Both the position numbers and the translations under genes were made by a program. Shown piece by piece: positions 39,601 to 53,500 of a stretch of DNA of 64,000 nt; the stretch's first letter is position 1; each line of letters opens with the position of its first letter. The notes below the pieces were generated by a model. It had not been told where the DNA came from and made no database searches. It saw only the letters and a list, made by a program, of their open reading frames with translations. Location of the stretch: positions 5,230,501 through 5,294,500 of the forward strand of contig JAGUCH010000007.1 in the NCBI GenBank assembly GCA_019096065.1, in the 5' to 3' direction. The DNA is from Paracyclopina nana (lineage: Eukaryota > Arthropoda > Copepoda > Cyclopoida > Cyclopettidae).

Positions 39601-42168
39601 TAGAGTCTTTCACTGTTATGGAATTTACATACTCAAAATGCCAAGAAAAGTAGTAGGTAGAGGGCGCTTTTCCGTCAAATTAACCAACGCGCGAGAGTGA
39701 ACCGGGCTTTTTAAGGCCGGCCGGCTCCAAAATGTTTCAAATTACTGAATTTTCGGGGCGTAAAAAATCAAAGCTTCCCTTGCAACACTATAATTGAGGA
39801 AGAAGAAGAAGTGTTGACCTCTGAAAAAGCCCGGCTTAGGATCTAGGATTACTGAAGAAGAAATATAATTGCTTGAGTTGCTGCTGCTGCTGGTTCGGCT
39901 CCAAAGTCAAACATAATGGCGAGAATTTCAATTTCCGGCTGAGGAGCAAAGCGAGCTCGCGGCCGCGGCGATCAGTTCTCATGAGGAAAACCACGGGAGG
40001 CCGCCCATATAAAACAATTTTTTCTTCTCTCTCCCTCATACAGATTTTTCAATTTGTGCTTCTTAGCATGGCTGGATCAACCTGAAATTGACGGAAATGA
40101 CTGGAACCTTTTTTCACATTGATCTTTTTTTCTGCCTTGGCCACTACTGCTGTGTTTTGAATGAATGATATGTCATTCCCGGTCAATTTGGGGGCAGATC
40201 CATTATCTTTACAAGGTTAAGTAGGGCCAGTTTTAAGGAGGACCGAATTGCCTTAAAATTCCTGGCTCGGGCAGTAATATGCCTTAAAATGCCCAGCTCG
40301 GGCATCTCAAACAGGTTAAAATTAGAAAATGGCATGAAAATACATTTTAAAATGTAGCTCAGTTTTCTAGAAAGTATGGCTTGCAAGGAGAAGAAAGAAG
40401 TAGCTGTATCTGTCGTCACGAACCGGCAATAAAAAGAAAATGGCTCGAGCTTCGTATTCAGAGTGACTTTTTTACGGCCCCGACATCACTTTGGGTCCAT
40501 TTGGGCAACCGAGACGACGACAACATATAGAGATCAGCTCTAAAATGCTTATCACAATCTTGTATCAGCACCAGCATTGTTGGCATCGAAATCTCTCAAA
40601 ATCAGCCTGAATCAGGCTCAAAGAACAAATTCCTCTTTTTCTCCCTAAAAAATAAAGTAAAAGGCGATCCGTAAAATGTCAAACAGAAAATCACAAAGAA
40701 ATTATAAGTGATCCATATATTGATCCTTACTTTGCAAATTGTTATATAAAATTATATTTCAAACTTTTTATTATAAGTCTTGCCTTTTTATGCTCTTTAA
40801 ATGGGAAGTATGGAAAATTAAAGAGAATGATGATAACTGTATTACATTAAAAATTAAGGGTGATCCTAAAAATATCAAACTTGAACATTCAATAAAAAGA
40901 ACTTTGGCATGATTTTAGAAATGAGAAAATCGGTATTTTCCAATGAATGGTGGAAGGTGGCTCGAATTTTACTGTAGGTAAGTTCGTCAAGTTTTTGAAA
41001 TATGACTGCCAATAAAGAAAAACCCGTGAGAGCTTCAGTTAGAAGGACGATGGATAAGTCAACTTTATGGTCATCGATTACACGCTCAGATATCACGAAA
41101 AAAGGCACAAAGACCCCTTTTTGGCAACAATCAGGTCCTTTGTGAGGCAATAAACCCGACGAGAAATAAAGTCACAGTTGCCAATGTAGTACAAGTTTCA
41201 TTAATTTCTGAGCCTCAGCTTCTGCTACCACCAAGCTAATTTTTCAAGAAATGGCCACACACGATATAATCAAGTTCAATAATGTGCTGTAATTAGGGCT
41301 TTTAATGATCGGTTCACTTTCTGATTAATTAGTGGGAGGGTGTTAATTTTCGGGCCACAAAGTTTGGCGAAACGAGCAGGAAGTTTCACTTTCAGCTGTG
41401 CTGAAAACAACACCTGCTAATTGATTAGCGGTCATTTTCACAGCAAAATTATTTGGTGGAGCTGCAAGTGAAGTGAGAATAAATGGGATGTTTGGATGGA
41501 AATTGAAAGCGCCATTTAGTGAGCAAGAAAAATGATCACTTTTCCACCTTCAAAATGAATGGAATTTCACATAGGTTTTGCTGGCTTGAAAAACACCACA
41601 TAAATGTTCCGCAACACTTGGCCTCACAGCTGAAATAGCAACACAAGCCGAATTGCAGCTATAGACGTCCGTATCAGATCAACAACATTAGGCTTGGAGC
41701 AACCCTAGCGGGATTTTAGGACAACACGTGGGAGCTCGCGGAAATTGCTGCGTATTCAGAGTAGTGTAAACAAACAACCTCGCAGCAGTTTTAAAAAAGG
41801 ACTCGACCCATGAAAAACCCAATTTTTGATTCTTTTTACTCCCTATTGTTTCCTAGAAGTGTCGCCAGATTTTCATCTTTATTATGAATTTGCCCTAGAT
41901 TTCTCATTCTAAATTGGATTTTTCAACGCCCTGTGTGGAGAGTGGCTTTAATTCAATTTTCTGCATTCATAACAGTAGAAGAGGAATGTTGAAATGCCGA
42001 CATCAAGCTCAGCAAACACCTAATTCATCGCGCGTTGACACATCACGCAACACATTTTTTCATCATCATCATCCTACATTTAAAAACCGCAAATTGCAGC
42101 ATACATATACATTCACCTCACACACACCTTGAAGATTATGACAGTTTGAATTCAGTTCAGATTTCAAA
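36601..42168. other. 5.5-kb interval without a supported gene
   Basis: AT-rich, with stops on both strands. A GCGCCATTTAGTGA CTCF-like variant lies near 41509. A TATAAAA at 40018-40024 has no convincing coding exon after it. Confidence 0.4.
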
Positions 42169-44238
42169 ATGGCCACAATCAAGCCGGAATCTGCCTATGA
42201 CCCCGAACTGAGCTATGGAAGTGGGCCAATTGAAAGGCTGTCAGTGATTCTCCTCAAATTCTTCAGAAATATCACCATTGAGCCTGTGGTTTTCCTCTAT
42301 TCACTCGGATTCAGTGTGACCATCATCATTTCGCCCAATTTATACTTTGAAAAGACTTGCTTAGTAAGTTTGAATCTAAATTACTTAATGAAAGCAAACA
42401 TAATTAGAAAAAACTACTTTTCAGGTTGGCAGTGAGATTTTTGGCAATGGATCCACTTTTAATGAGTCAGTGTGTGATAACATTGACAATGGAAACTATG
42501 ACAATGTGCAGGAATATGTGCAAAAGGTTGCGTGACTTCAAACACTCATTTTCCGACAGTACTCACCTCGCTTCTCATTTGCAGACAGTGACAACAATGA
42601 ATTTGGTCACCATGTTTGTCAAGGGCATTCCACCCATTATTTTTGCACTCTTCATTGGCCCTTGGTCTGACAGATTTGGGCGGAAATTCCTCATCATTTT
42701 CCCCCTGATTGGCTATGTTTTATACGATGTCTGGTTCCTTGTCAACGTGGTGTTTTTCGACACTTTTGCCGTGGAATTTCTCATGCTGGAAGTGATTCAA
42801 TATTGGTTCGGAGGCTACATGTGTCTCTTCTTAGGCCTGTATTCATATGTATCTGACATTTCAGACCAGCACACAAGAACAGTGAGAATTGCTCTGGTGG
42901 ATTTTGTCTTCTTCACCGGAATGGCCATCGGATCAGGTCTCATTATTTCACAATTAATTAAATTAAAAAGGAGGAAGTGAAGCGTTTGAGTAAAAGGACC
43001 AAAAATCCAAAATGGAGCGCGAAGGAAAAGCTCAGCTCAAGCAGTCAGCTGACGCCAGCACTGGCTAGGGCGCAAGGCGAGCCATGCCGTCCTTTGACCG
43101 GCATAACAATAACAAAAATCAATGCCTATGAAAACACTCACCTAATTTATGATAGAAAAATGTGCTCAAATGAGCCTTTTCAAGCAGCACATTCTCCCTC
43201 TGTTTGGACACATAACAATATTTTTTTCTCCTCTTAAAATTCAGGCGTTTCGGGCAAATTGTCGACGAAATTCGGATATGCTGCCATCTATGGAGCTGCT
43301 GGAGTGCTCCAACTTCTGGCCATAACTTATGCCGTATTTTTCGTCAAAACCAGCGAGGAAATCCGCCAATACAAAGGCATGCCCATCAAAGAGGGCAAAA
43401 AGAATGGCGCGGAAAAGGCCTCGTGTGGCAGCATTTTCAGCTTGGCCAATGTGAAGCAAAGCTTCGTGGTGGCCTTTCAAAAAGGCCGGGCAGCTATCGC
43501 CACGTGGTCATCATTTTGATCAGCCTTTTTGGCATGTATGGCTTTGCCAACAATGGCATCAGCAGCATCAACATTCCCTATGCTCGCGCCAAGTTCCAGT
43601 GGGAGAGCTCTGACAAGTTCAATGAATGGTGGTCAGCCTATCAAAGTTTGGGCACTGTGTTCAATCTGGTAGCCATCGGACTGGTTATGCCCATCTTCAC
43701 TCAGCTGCTGAAGCTGAGAGACATGACCATCACTGGCTTTTGCGTGGCCAGCTCATTTATGGGCATCACAATGATTTTATTGGCCACCAAACCGGAATTG
43801 CTGTATGTTGCCAATTTTTGAGGATGTTTTCTGATGTGGTCACAGTGGGAATCAGATCTGCACTGAGCAAGATTGTGGGTGAAAATGACGTGGGCAAGGT
43901 AAAATGGGGCTTTTTTCAAAGTCATTTAAAAAATACCTATTTTTTCATTTTTTAAGGTTTTTGCTTGTGTGGGTGCAGTGCAGGCTTTGGTGGGCCTTGT
44001 CTCCCCAGTGTACAATTTGATCTACACAGCCACCTACGATTGGCACTTGGGCTTTGTGTACTGCATTTCCTGCACCATTTTGGCCCTCATGTTCGGCCTC
44101 ACCATGTATGTGAACATGTTCATGCGGATCAAGGAGAAAAAGTCCGCCAAACTGCAAGTGGAGAGGGACGAAGCTGATGGAGTGGCTGTGATTTGTGAGC
44201 CCAAGTTCAGCCAAAGAGATTTTATTGAAGTTGCCTGA
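42169..44238 (+). CDS. SLC46-family MFS transporter (two one-base frameshifts)
   Basis: Major facilitator of the SLC46 group (proton-coupled folate transporter-like). Five coding exons: 42169-42363, 42425-42526, 42585-42936, 43245-43898, 43957-44238; phases 0,0,1,0. Seen: first membrane segment VVFLYSLGFSVTIII followed by FEKTC, an Asn-rich loop, the MFS loop signature GPWSDRFGRKF, several more helices, a charged central loop and a short tail ending FIEVA. Length ~470 residues is normal. Exon 4 cannot be read in one frame: after VVAFQK at the A5 run 43479-43483, and after LLYVANF at the T5 run 43815-43819, the conserved reading resumes in another frame, each as if one base were missing. Either assembly indels or a decaying copy. 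Substrate cannot be told; paralogues of this group are common in arthropods. Confidence 0.8.
43007..43113. repeat. GC-rich ~105-bp repeat, copy A (SLC46 intron 3)
   Basis: Starts CCAAAATGGAGCGCGAAGGA. About 90% identical to 44499-44604. Contains AGTCAGCTGACGCC and a small hairpin ATGCCG...CGGCAT kept in both copies. Confidence 0.8.
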
Positions 44239-44498
44239 AATACAAACTGGTCTTTAAAAACAACACACGACAAAACAGACCCCAAGGGCGTGAGAGGCTG
44301 TAAATCAGCGGGGATTTAGCTGATCCCCTTCCGAGGGAAAAAAATCATCATCATTGCCCCTAAATATCATGATTTTCCACTGGGCCATTTTAGCTACTTG
44401 AAGAAGCCAAGCTCCGAAATTTTTCATGCATGTCACCTTGAATTCAAGCTTTGTCTGCCACTTTATTGGCCCGTTTTCACCCAAAAGCTTAAAAGGGG

Positions 44499-44604
44499 CC
44501 AAAATGGAGCGTGAAGGAAAAACTCAGCACACGCAGTCAGCTGACGCCCGCACTGGCTAGGGCGCGAGGCGAGCCATGCCGTCCATTGACCGGCATAGCA
44601 GTAG
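44499..44604. repeat. GC-rich ~105-bp repeat, copy B (downstream of SLC46 gene)
   Basis: Starts CCAAAATGGAGCGTGAAGGA, same orientation as copy A. The ATGCCG...CGGCAT hairpin is preserved. Short mobile element or local duplication. Confidence 0.8.
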
Positions 44605-46572
44605 CAGCTGAAATGTAAACAAGCCGGCTTTTTGTCCGTCAAAGCGCAATTTCTCCCATTTTTAAAACATGTGCTCTGTTGCTCAAGATGTCCGCGCGAG
44701 GGTCATCGAGTTTTGACTTGATTTACAACGTATGCTACCCTTGTCGTCAGCAATCGCTTTTATGTGCATTTTGTCAAGAGTGTAGACGGAAAAAGAAATT
44801 TCCTTGTGAAGCATTTGCCGCTAAAAGACCTGGCTTCCTTTTTTCGGCTTTAGCTAAAGGGCGCGGCGGCAAAATTATGATTTTATTGAGAGACCCATTT
44901 TGTGGAATTGTTCTTAACTCTCTTGTCACTTTTCGGAGCTGGAAAAGGGCCATAAAAATCCTTTGAGGCTTCGCGCAATACTGAAAATGGCGCTTTTAAG
45001 GCAAATCAAATATATACAGTAGCTGAGCAATTAGCGAGTTAATTCGGAATACGAGCGTGACAGTTGACGCCAATCAAAGTTGAAAATTCCAATTGCTCGC
45101 CTAGTCAAAGTATGACTTTATATGGACTTTTTGCGGCTATATTTCTTCTCGCCATTGTTATTAAATAATTGAGCGGCTTTTAATTAATGGTAATTGACCG
45201 CTGGTTTCCCACCGCACAATTCTCGAATCAGTCTTCTGATGGATTATTGAGGCTCTTTTTTAAGGCGAACAACACACACTGGGCACATATGGGAAAATGT
45301 GCGCGATTTTTCAATGAATTCCACACTGTGCGGGGCCGCTTAAAGCGTACAGCCAATCATTCTTTGCAACATTTCTGCACAGCTGTTGTTCTTTTGCTGA
45401 AGATGGAGCACAAAAGAGAGCTAAATGCTCCTCAAGTTTTCAATTTTTACGATGATGATCAATCAATATCAGAATCAGACTTGGAAATTCAAGAACTGTG
45501 CCAAATTAAGGGCCATAAAAACCCGAAACTGCGGCCAGCTTATTTTACTGCATAAAAAAAGAGAGACTCATGAATTGCATTCCGCCAGCTCAAAAGGTCA
45601 GTTTACATCTTCATTTCGCCAATTGGGGATTACTAGTAATTTTTGAGGCCAGAAAACTTTGAAAATTCTTGGAGGAAAATTTTTGTGTGTGCTCGCGTGG
45701 CGCGAGTGCCGCTGTTTCCGCCGAATTTACAAAGCGTCAGAATATTATTGCGCACAGTGCAGTGGCTTGATCAGGAAGCATGACGGGAAAAAGTCTCTTT
45801 TTGTGCCTGCCAACTCCACCCTTGTTTGCTGCAGAAAAACTACTACTGTATTTTTATTGGCTTTCAAAGCACTATAATTGGCCATTTTGAACAAAGCACT
45901 GGACCTGCGCATTGTTTCCATTTCGCCATTGTTGCCACGAATCCAGGCCAATCTCACCAAAATCCAAGTCTTCAATTTTGGCCGGGAATATTCCCATAAT
46001 AAAGGAATGGAAGTAAGGGTTGTTGATGGCTCTTTTTAGCAGTTGTTATTGACGATGTATTTAGTAGCATGTCAAAAGTCCTTGAAATTGGGATTTGTTC
46101 AGATCTTTATACGGGGAAATGCGCGGAACACAAGCATGCCGAAAATTAGTGATCTCATGGAATAACTAACTAACCCTACGTAGTGCACAAGTCGAGGATT
46201 CTCCCACTTTCGGACCATGTATTGGGGAACAATGCACAATTCTGCTGCTGTCATGGAGAACAAAACGCAGCCTTTTTCTAAAGCCACCTACAGAGCCTTT
46301 AACCAAGAAAGTGGCGCCACCAAAATTCAGAGTATTTTTAATAAAAATTTCCTCCCCACACTCTTTCCAATTGTTTGATGTAAAAATATTTCAGTCATAT
46401 TTATATACTTCTAGAATCAAAATTGAACACTATGATTTCAAAATCATACATTTGAATACATTTTCATATTCTTTGATCTATTGCAAAAACATGACTCTCC
46501 CTATGATATTTACCAATAACGAAATCTCCTGTGTTAAAATAGTTTGGGTAATCGGTTCACAAAATTAAAAAT
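44605..46572. other. Interval without a supported gene
   Basis: Several ORFs of 60-120 codons occur on both strands but none shows splice borders, domains or sensible composition. Confidence 0.35.
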
Positions 46573-46758
46573 TAAGGCCTAATTTTAGGCAAAATCAAGA
46601 TGATATTTGCCTACTTCAGGTGGGAAGACACAACTTTTTCAAATTGTACTTTTAGCATTTAATTCAAACTATTAGCCCCGAAAACACTGCAGTTTACTCT
46701 GTTCACTAAATAATTACGCCAAAATTTCGGCAGTACTGTGCAGGTGAACCGGGCCTTT
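46573..46758. mobile_element. Fold-back MITE, GGTTCACC family
   Basis: Right end reversed reads AAGGCCCGGTTCACCTGCAC. The left end AAGGCCTAATTTTAGGC matches only at the tip. Shares CAGTTTACTCTGTTCA with the element at 62675-62921. Confidence 0.5.
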
Positions 46759-47492
46759 AATGGCTAATTTTTCCAAGTTAGGGCATGAAAAAAATCATCT
46801 TTTCATGGCAAGAAGGGTCTCTAGCTTCGATATAGGTGGTAGTGATATGTTGAAAACACCCTCAGCGTCTAGCTCTCGAGTCTCGATTTAGAAGTAGTAG
46901 CATAAAAAGAAGGTTTTGTCTGTTGCCGTTGCCATTTTATTTGCGGCCGTGTCCAATCAGGAAAAATTAGTTGCTCCACGCTTGGCTACCTACTACCTTG
47001 GGGACCGAAGTGATGAACAAAAACGAAACATGCCTAAGAAAATTATGGCTTTTGACTGATTGATCATGACATGATAACTAGAGGGTCCTTATGTCATTTG
47101 TTATTATGATAAAGTGAAACTCTGGATCGCATTTCTTTTTCTCGGTCGCGAGTTCACGCTTTGATTGAAAGCCATAAATTTTGTATCGAAGCGTGCTACC
47201 ACTTGGGCCCGCCCACGCGATACAGCTGATGGCTCCTCAGCTATGAAGGCCAACCAAAGCTCACTTTTTTCGGCCTTTGCATGGCACTTTTGCTGCTGCC
47301 TGGATCAATTTTAACTTTAATCAATAGCTTCCTTAGAGGGGGACAAAATACCAGAAGTGGATGTTTTTCTTCTTTTTGGCACTTTTTGGCATTTTTGTGG
47401 AGTGATTGGCTAAATATGACATTATGCGCACTTCTACCGAATTTTGTAAACAAACAGCTGACCGTGAGTCAGCAATCAGCTGAAATTTAAAT

Positions 47493-47952
47493 ATTGCTCT
47501 GAATAAGAGCTGATTACTGCGGTTCTGATGTTAATTAGAAGATAACAAATAAAAAACTAAAGATACTTGATAGCAAAAATGAGAGGTTATTTTTAAATAT
47601 CTGCCTAGATTGAAGAAAAAAAGTAGTTTTTAAGGCTTTTTTCCACAACTTTTGCCAGACAGAAAAGTTTTTATTAGTCAAAGATTGGCAAGAAAATGAT
47701 TGGAAACAGTGCCTGAACAATGCTCTGAAATAAAGCTGATTACTGCAATTCTGATATAAATTACTAGATAAGTTGGCCTAAACTGAATAAAAAGTAGTTT
47801 TTAATTACTGCAATTCTGATATTAATTACTAGATAACTTGGCCTAAAATGAATAAAAAGTAGTTTTTAGCAAGGCTTTTTTCCACAACTTTGGCCAGACA
47901 GAAAAGGTTTTTATTCAAAAATAGGCAAGAAATTGGTAGAAGACAGGAATAT
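47493..47952. repeat. Imperfect tandem duplication (~220 bp x2)
   Basis: 47493-47716 and 47717-47952 share GCTCTGAATAAGAGCTGATTAC-like starts, AAAAAGTAGTTTTTAA and TTTTTTCCACAACTTT...CCAGACAGAAAA. The second copy has its own ~60-bp duplication starting ATTACTGCAATTCTGAT at about 47742 and 47807. Confidence 0.8.
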
Positions 47953-50355
47953 AGCAAGTGCCGAATGCATGGCTGTTCAAGGTTGAGCAAGCAGCAGCCT
48001 CAATTGCAAACTGATCACGTAGGTAATGATCAGAGGGAAACGCATTTTTCAGTCATTTCTCATGAAAATGCAGTCATGGCTCATCATAATCATCATGATC
48101 ATAAAGGAGGAGGGTAAAAACCAACAGCAGCAAACACACCTTTTAATTTTGCTGTAATGGCATATTTTTCAGGTGTTGCAGCTAGTAGGACATGCTGCAT
48201 TATTAGAGCTATTTTCAAAGCTATACGTGACCTCCTATGTATCCCTGGACAGGGCGATTTTTCACAAAAATCGTTGACAATTCTTTGTTTGGTTGGTTTC
48301 TACCAAAAATTAATCATGTTTACCATTATATTGTATACTGTACAATTATAGGGGAGAAATTCTAGACCGAAAATTCCGCTCTCTTTTTTGGTGGCCAAAA
48401 GTAGAGAGTCATGTCCTGTCTCGATCCCATGAAAAATATGGAAGCCACTCAAAAAATATATAGTATGGGAAAAAGCCACGTTGAAATATTGACCCTTTTA
48501 CCTTTAATGAGGCCAAGATGATCCTCCAAAGTTAATTAAATTAACGTTTCGAGTTTCAGCTCCAATTTTGCTGCAGGATGATGATCATTAAGTAAACCAG
48601 CACCCGAATAAGTTCACATAGTGCAGCAGCAAAAACATGAAAAATATAATACAATTACTGGTATTTAAACATGTTTTTGGTCTTCCATTGATTTGGAGGT
48701 TTCTTTTAAAAAATCCATGGTTTTTTCGGCACTTGCTCCCCATAGTGGTTTTGCTGATAAATTGAAAAGTCTTGAGAAGACTGATGGACTTGTCCAAGTC
48801 GGGGTCTCCACCAAACAACTTTTTTCGCACATTTGTCAGCCCCATTAAGGTAGAAAAGGGTGATTTAGCCGGACAAAAGACGACTGTCCATCAACTTTGT
48901 GCTACATGAAACTACTCAAATATTTTGAAAAGGGCCAAGCTAAAAAAGCGAGTGGTTTGATTAATGGCTTCCAAAAAGGTCCTCATCAAGTTTAATCTTG
49001 TTTGTAATTGCTTCTTTTGCCGCCTTGCATGACGAAATTGTGAAAAGCCCTCTAGAATTTGTCCAACACTCTCCTAATATTTAATACCAACATTGAAATC
49101 TGAAAAATCAGCTCAAGTTTGAAAGCATTTTTAATTTTTTATTTTATTTTTGGTAAAACAGTTTGGGATGTCAATTAAGCCTCTATTTTCCTACTTTTAA
49201 TTAAGATTAGAGTTTTTTTATCCAAATAAAAGTACATTTTCCGAAATAAAATCATCATTTAATTTAAAAGAATTCTTCAGTTTTGTGCTACTCTAACATT
49301 TTTTATAGTAGGCTTATAATCCTAAAAATAATATCTGAAAAAATCATTAGTTGAGTGTCTGCACCAAAAATATAGCTTGATCTCGTAATTAATGTAGATG
49401 GCGCTGCTGGAGCTGAAAATGATGCAAAGTATCATTTGCCTTGGGGTGTTAATTGGTAAGCACAGTAGCTTCAGCCACTGTTGCTTGCAAGGGTTTCCAT
49501 GCAGCAGCATAATAATAATTAAGTGTGGACAAGAGCGTGACTGTCTTCGTCCTCAAATGAATTTCATGATACATGGCGAATTGTGAGGTCTTCTCACCTG
49601 CTGATTCCTATGCTGAGCTCAAAAGCAGCCGACTGGCACCCCACACACATTTTCGCGCATTTTAAACACCCTTTAACGTTCACAGATAGAATAAAACGCA
49701 TGTGTGTGTGTGTGTGAGAATATCCAGAGTGAAGAACCGCAAATTAGATTTTTGCTCGGGCCAAGGCAATCATTAATCAAGCAATTAATACCACCATCAT
49801 TATTAGGCTCAAATTACCTGCGCTGCTGCTAATAAAAGTGATCAATTCTCCCATCATCTCGATAATTAATTCAATTTCGGCCTTGGACAGCCTGTTAAAA
49901 TTAAAGGGCAGTAATGCAGTCAAAATTTGGTCTAGTGGCATCCCGAGAATCACTTAGGATCGATTGGCACGGAGGGGGCATTATTCGATCCAATTTCATA
50001 TTTATGTGTGATATTCGAGGAATTTCAGAGCAGCCAAGCCACATTATTTGGGTGGTGGAAAAAAATAGCCCTATCAAATTGGAGTTGGCTACGCGGGTCA
50101 AAAACTGGATTGGATTTCACGTGTGTCACTCAACTGGCGCCCTGTCACGTGCTTGTTAACAGAAAAACAATAATAAAAACATGTGAACATGTGGGGAGCA
50201 ACAAGGTGGAACACCACATCAGAAATTCAATACCATTGCCTGGCTGTGTCAAGTGTCATTAGCTCACTTTCTGGAGCAGATCAATCCAAATTTAAAGGCC
50301 CTGCTCTACATTTTGTAAAATTCAAAAACAGACTCAGGCAATTTTAAAGCACTTT
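47953..50355. other. Interval without a supported gene
   Basis: A TAGATGGCGC CTCF-like core is at 49395-49404 and a (TG)8 run at 49701-49716. A minus ORF at 48588-48845 (MGLTNVRKKLFGGDPDLD) reads like a possible first exon but has no clear donor. Confidence 0.35.
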
Positions 50356-50545
50356 AGGGCCTGGTCACATGGTTATTATGCGAAGATTATAACACAATAC
50401 ATCAGCTAAAAAGGCTAAAAATTCATATAAAGAATTGCCTAATAAGGCCGTATGGGGCTTAAAAGATCTAAAGAAAACGAAAAATGGGCAAATATTAGTG
50501 ATATTAGGCCGTTATATTGCCAATAACTGAAATGGTGAACATGGC
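50356..50545. mobile_element. Fold-back MITE, GGTTCACC family
   Basis: Left GGGCCTGGTCACATGGTTAT; right end ATTGCCAATAACTGAAATGG then TGAACATGGC. The right end closely matches that of the element at 62489-62661. Confidence 0.55.
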
Positions 50546-53500
50546 AATTTTTTACTGCTACAAAATGGCATGATTTGAATGTGTTCTAAAATCATAGTTT
50601 TCTGTGAGTGCGCACGGAATTACGCGAGCTTTTTGAATTTTTGACCTCCCTCCTCATTTCCATAATAGGTTCAAGTCACACAAATCATGGTAAAATTGAG
50701 GGAGCTGCTGTCAAAATTGCGGTGAAACACTTTGTCAAAATGGCAAGGGTCAAAGCATACTAAGGAAGGAAGTCACGCATGCTTTGAAGCAGCACGTGGA
50801 AAAATGATGATTTTTGGGTCAAAAATGCACTCACTTTTGCCCTTCATGCGAAGGACAACAAAAGCTCTCCGAAAATGCGAGCTGCTCCTGGAATGTTGCC
50901 AAGACTTTGAAAAAAAAATCAATGACAAATTCACGAACAAGTGAATTTTTTTGCAGAACCTGACAAAATCTTGGTCTTCCCGATGACCTGCTCAGGCCAT
51001 TTTTAATTAAACAATCTTTTCAATTTCACAGTCAATTGACGACATCGGGTGAAAGCTGCAAAACACTCCAAGCAGAATAGCGCTATGCAATATGAGAAAA
51101 TCAGTTTGAACAAAGCAGGTGGGCTGGTTAAGATTATTTTCAATTTTAAGATGGCGGCCATGCAAGCCGGTCATTTGGCTAAAATGTTGCACGTGCTTCA
51201 TCACCCCCACAGATATTCAAATGATTCACCACAGGGGAGCCTCGAGTCGGGAAAAAGGCCGAAAGATGGACCTCACAGCCAGATACACTATATAAATGGA
51301 TGGAAATGCATCAGAGGCCTGGGAAATTCATTACTGCAAAAATGCATGTAAAAATGGCCACGAAATCCCAAATGACCACTGAATGACTACTACATTCACT
51401 TTTTTACACATTTTGCGAGCTTAGCTGTCCACTGGGCACACAAATTGTAATGGCAAAACGTTGCTTTTTTCTCCTCCCATGAGAGCTGTAAAAATTACAC
51501 GTTTATGCTATGATGTCACGAAAATTACGTCAAAGTGGCTTTTTTACCTTCTCGTCACAAACACTTTGAGGCTTCATTGAGAAAAGGTGAAAAATGACAA
51601 GTTTTCCTCCTTCTTGCCAAAATGCAATCCGACCTGAGAAACTGAAGCGTTGTCCTCCGCGGCAGATTTGAGTCAGTAACTTTTATGTCTATCTTGTCTT
51701 GGGGATTTCATGCTTTTCTGAGATTCTCGAATTTGCTAAAACCTCTTGGCGGAGCTCCAGTTCAACTCACCCTTATCAACAACTACATTCTCTAGCTTCT
51801 TTATTCAGCTGACACTGGTTTTTTCAGCTTTTTTCATCGTCTTAACCCATTCCTGGTTGGCTTCAATATGTGTTGAAAATGAGCTATGAAATGAAGTCTG
51901 CAGCTGTGCTTTGACCTATTTGGAATGGAGCAAAGGCCACAAAAAAAGGGAGCATTTCAGTCTTGTTTTCCATAGGAAAATTGTCGTTGAAGAGAAGGCA
52001 ATTCAGGCTAATCAAAGCGTGCAATGAGTTGTACAAAATTGGGTGTAAATTTTCCCTCGTTTTTTTCTTTTTGGCAAAACTCTCTAAAGGAGATATTCAT
52101 TTTTTCAACGAACTTTCTTCGGGGAAAAATCCTTGGGAAGAAACCATAAAGATCGGAAGTTTTCGTAATGTCTTTTTTAAAGGCTGACAACTTTTTTGAG
52201 CTAAGCCAATTTTATGACAGCCATTATATGCTTAAAAACTGCTCTCGCACGTTTTGTTTTTCGCTCACAAAGATGCCGCGCAGCAGCAGACACACTGGGG
52301 CCAAGCTCTGCGGAAAAAGGCCAGACTTATTAAAAGTTACAACAGATCATTTACCCAGTGTGCTGATGTAGGCGCTCTTCTTTTGTGTGCTGAGTAAGGT
52401 CAGGATTTGAGCTCTGAAAACTGAGTAGCCACTTCCTTTTTCCATCGCTGAACACAAGCCTGAAAACAATGTGTAAGAATTTCAAGTGTTATTATTGATT
52501 GAGCAAGAAAACAGCTGGAAGCCGCTCGATCATCTGCAGACTCTACAAATGTGTCATTTCCAATCAAATGCCTCACAATTGATACAGATTTTGTTTTTCT
52601 CAAGGTTTCCCCTCTCCAAAATGGCCACTTTTGTCGTCCCAAAACTCTGCCAAAAAAAAATATCTTAAAAATCATCATTGATTTGAGTACCTTACAAGGG
52701 ATGTTTCGTTGTTGACGAGGACAAAAGGAGGCATTTTTGAACCGATTCTCTTTCATCAACGATAAAATAATTCTTGGTAGAATTTGCTTTGTTTACCACA
52801 AACGTTGAACTCATTGTTCATTGTTCCAGTCATCCTCGTCATCAAGACAGGAAATTGGGACTTTGGGAAATTAAAAGGTGGCGATAATGAGTTCCATTCA
52901 TTGAATGATAGGAGCGGTACCAGCCTGACCAGACTTCAATGTGTGTGGCATTTGGCCGAGCTCACCTAAAAAGCAATTCAAAAGAAGGGCTGATGTCAGT
53001 TAACAGAGTGCTAATAGCACCCTTGCACATGACTCGGGCCTCACCGTACTTTTTGGACATATGGTCTCGATCGGATTTTGATTGCTTTTCTTCAAGGAAA
53101 AAAGAACCATCTTTTGCTGCATCAGACTGGACACAAAGTCTGCTGCTGGCCTAAATTTCCTTATCAGTAGCTCCGAGTTCCAGAGAATTTTATAGCCACC
53201 AATAAAAATGCTTTGAGACAGAATTGTCCATATAACGATTTGATGCTTGAATCAAAAACTCCAGCTAATTTTTCAGCAATTAAAAATTAGCTCAAAGTGC
53301 CGCCTCTAGCATTGACACAAAGGACTCAAGGTGCCGAAAATAGGAGGACCTTTCTGGAACAATTGCCAAAAAAGGAATACTTTTTCAAAAAGTTCAATAT
53401 GGCATTGATATAAAGAGTAAACATCAAAACTGCGCCGCTTTTGCTTCCATGCCAAATCCGCCAAAAATTCATGACTTTAACTTTGATGTTTTAGTTAAAG

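Noticed and set aside
40018-40024. TATA box TATAAAA with GC-rich upstream sequence
   Set aside because: No coding exon, initiator or splice donor follows that I can support.
48588-48845. Minus ORF MGLTNVRKKLFGGDPDLD as first exon of a gene
   Set aside because: Composition looks protein-like but no donor in frame and no partner exon was found.
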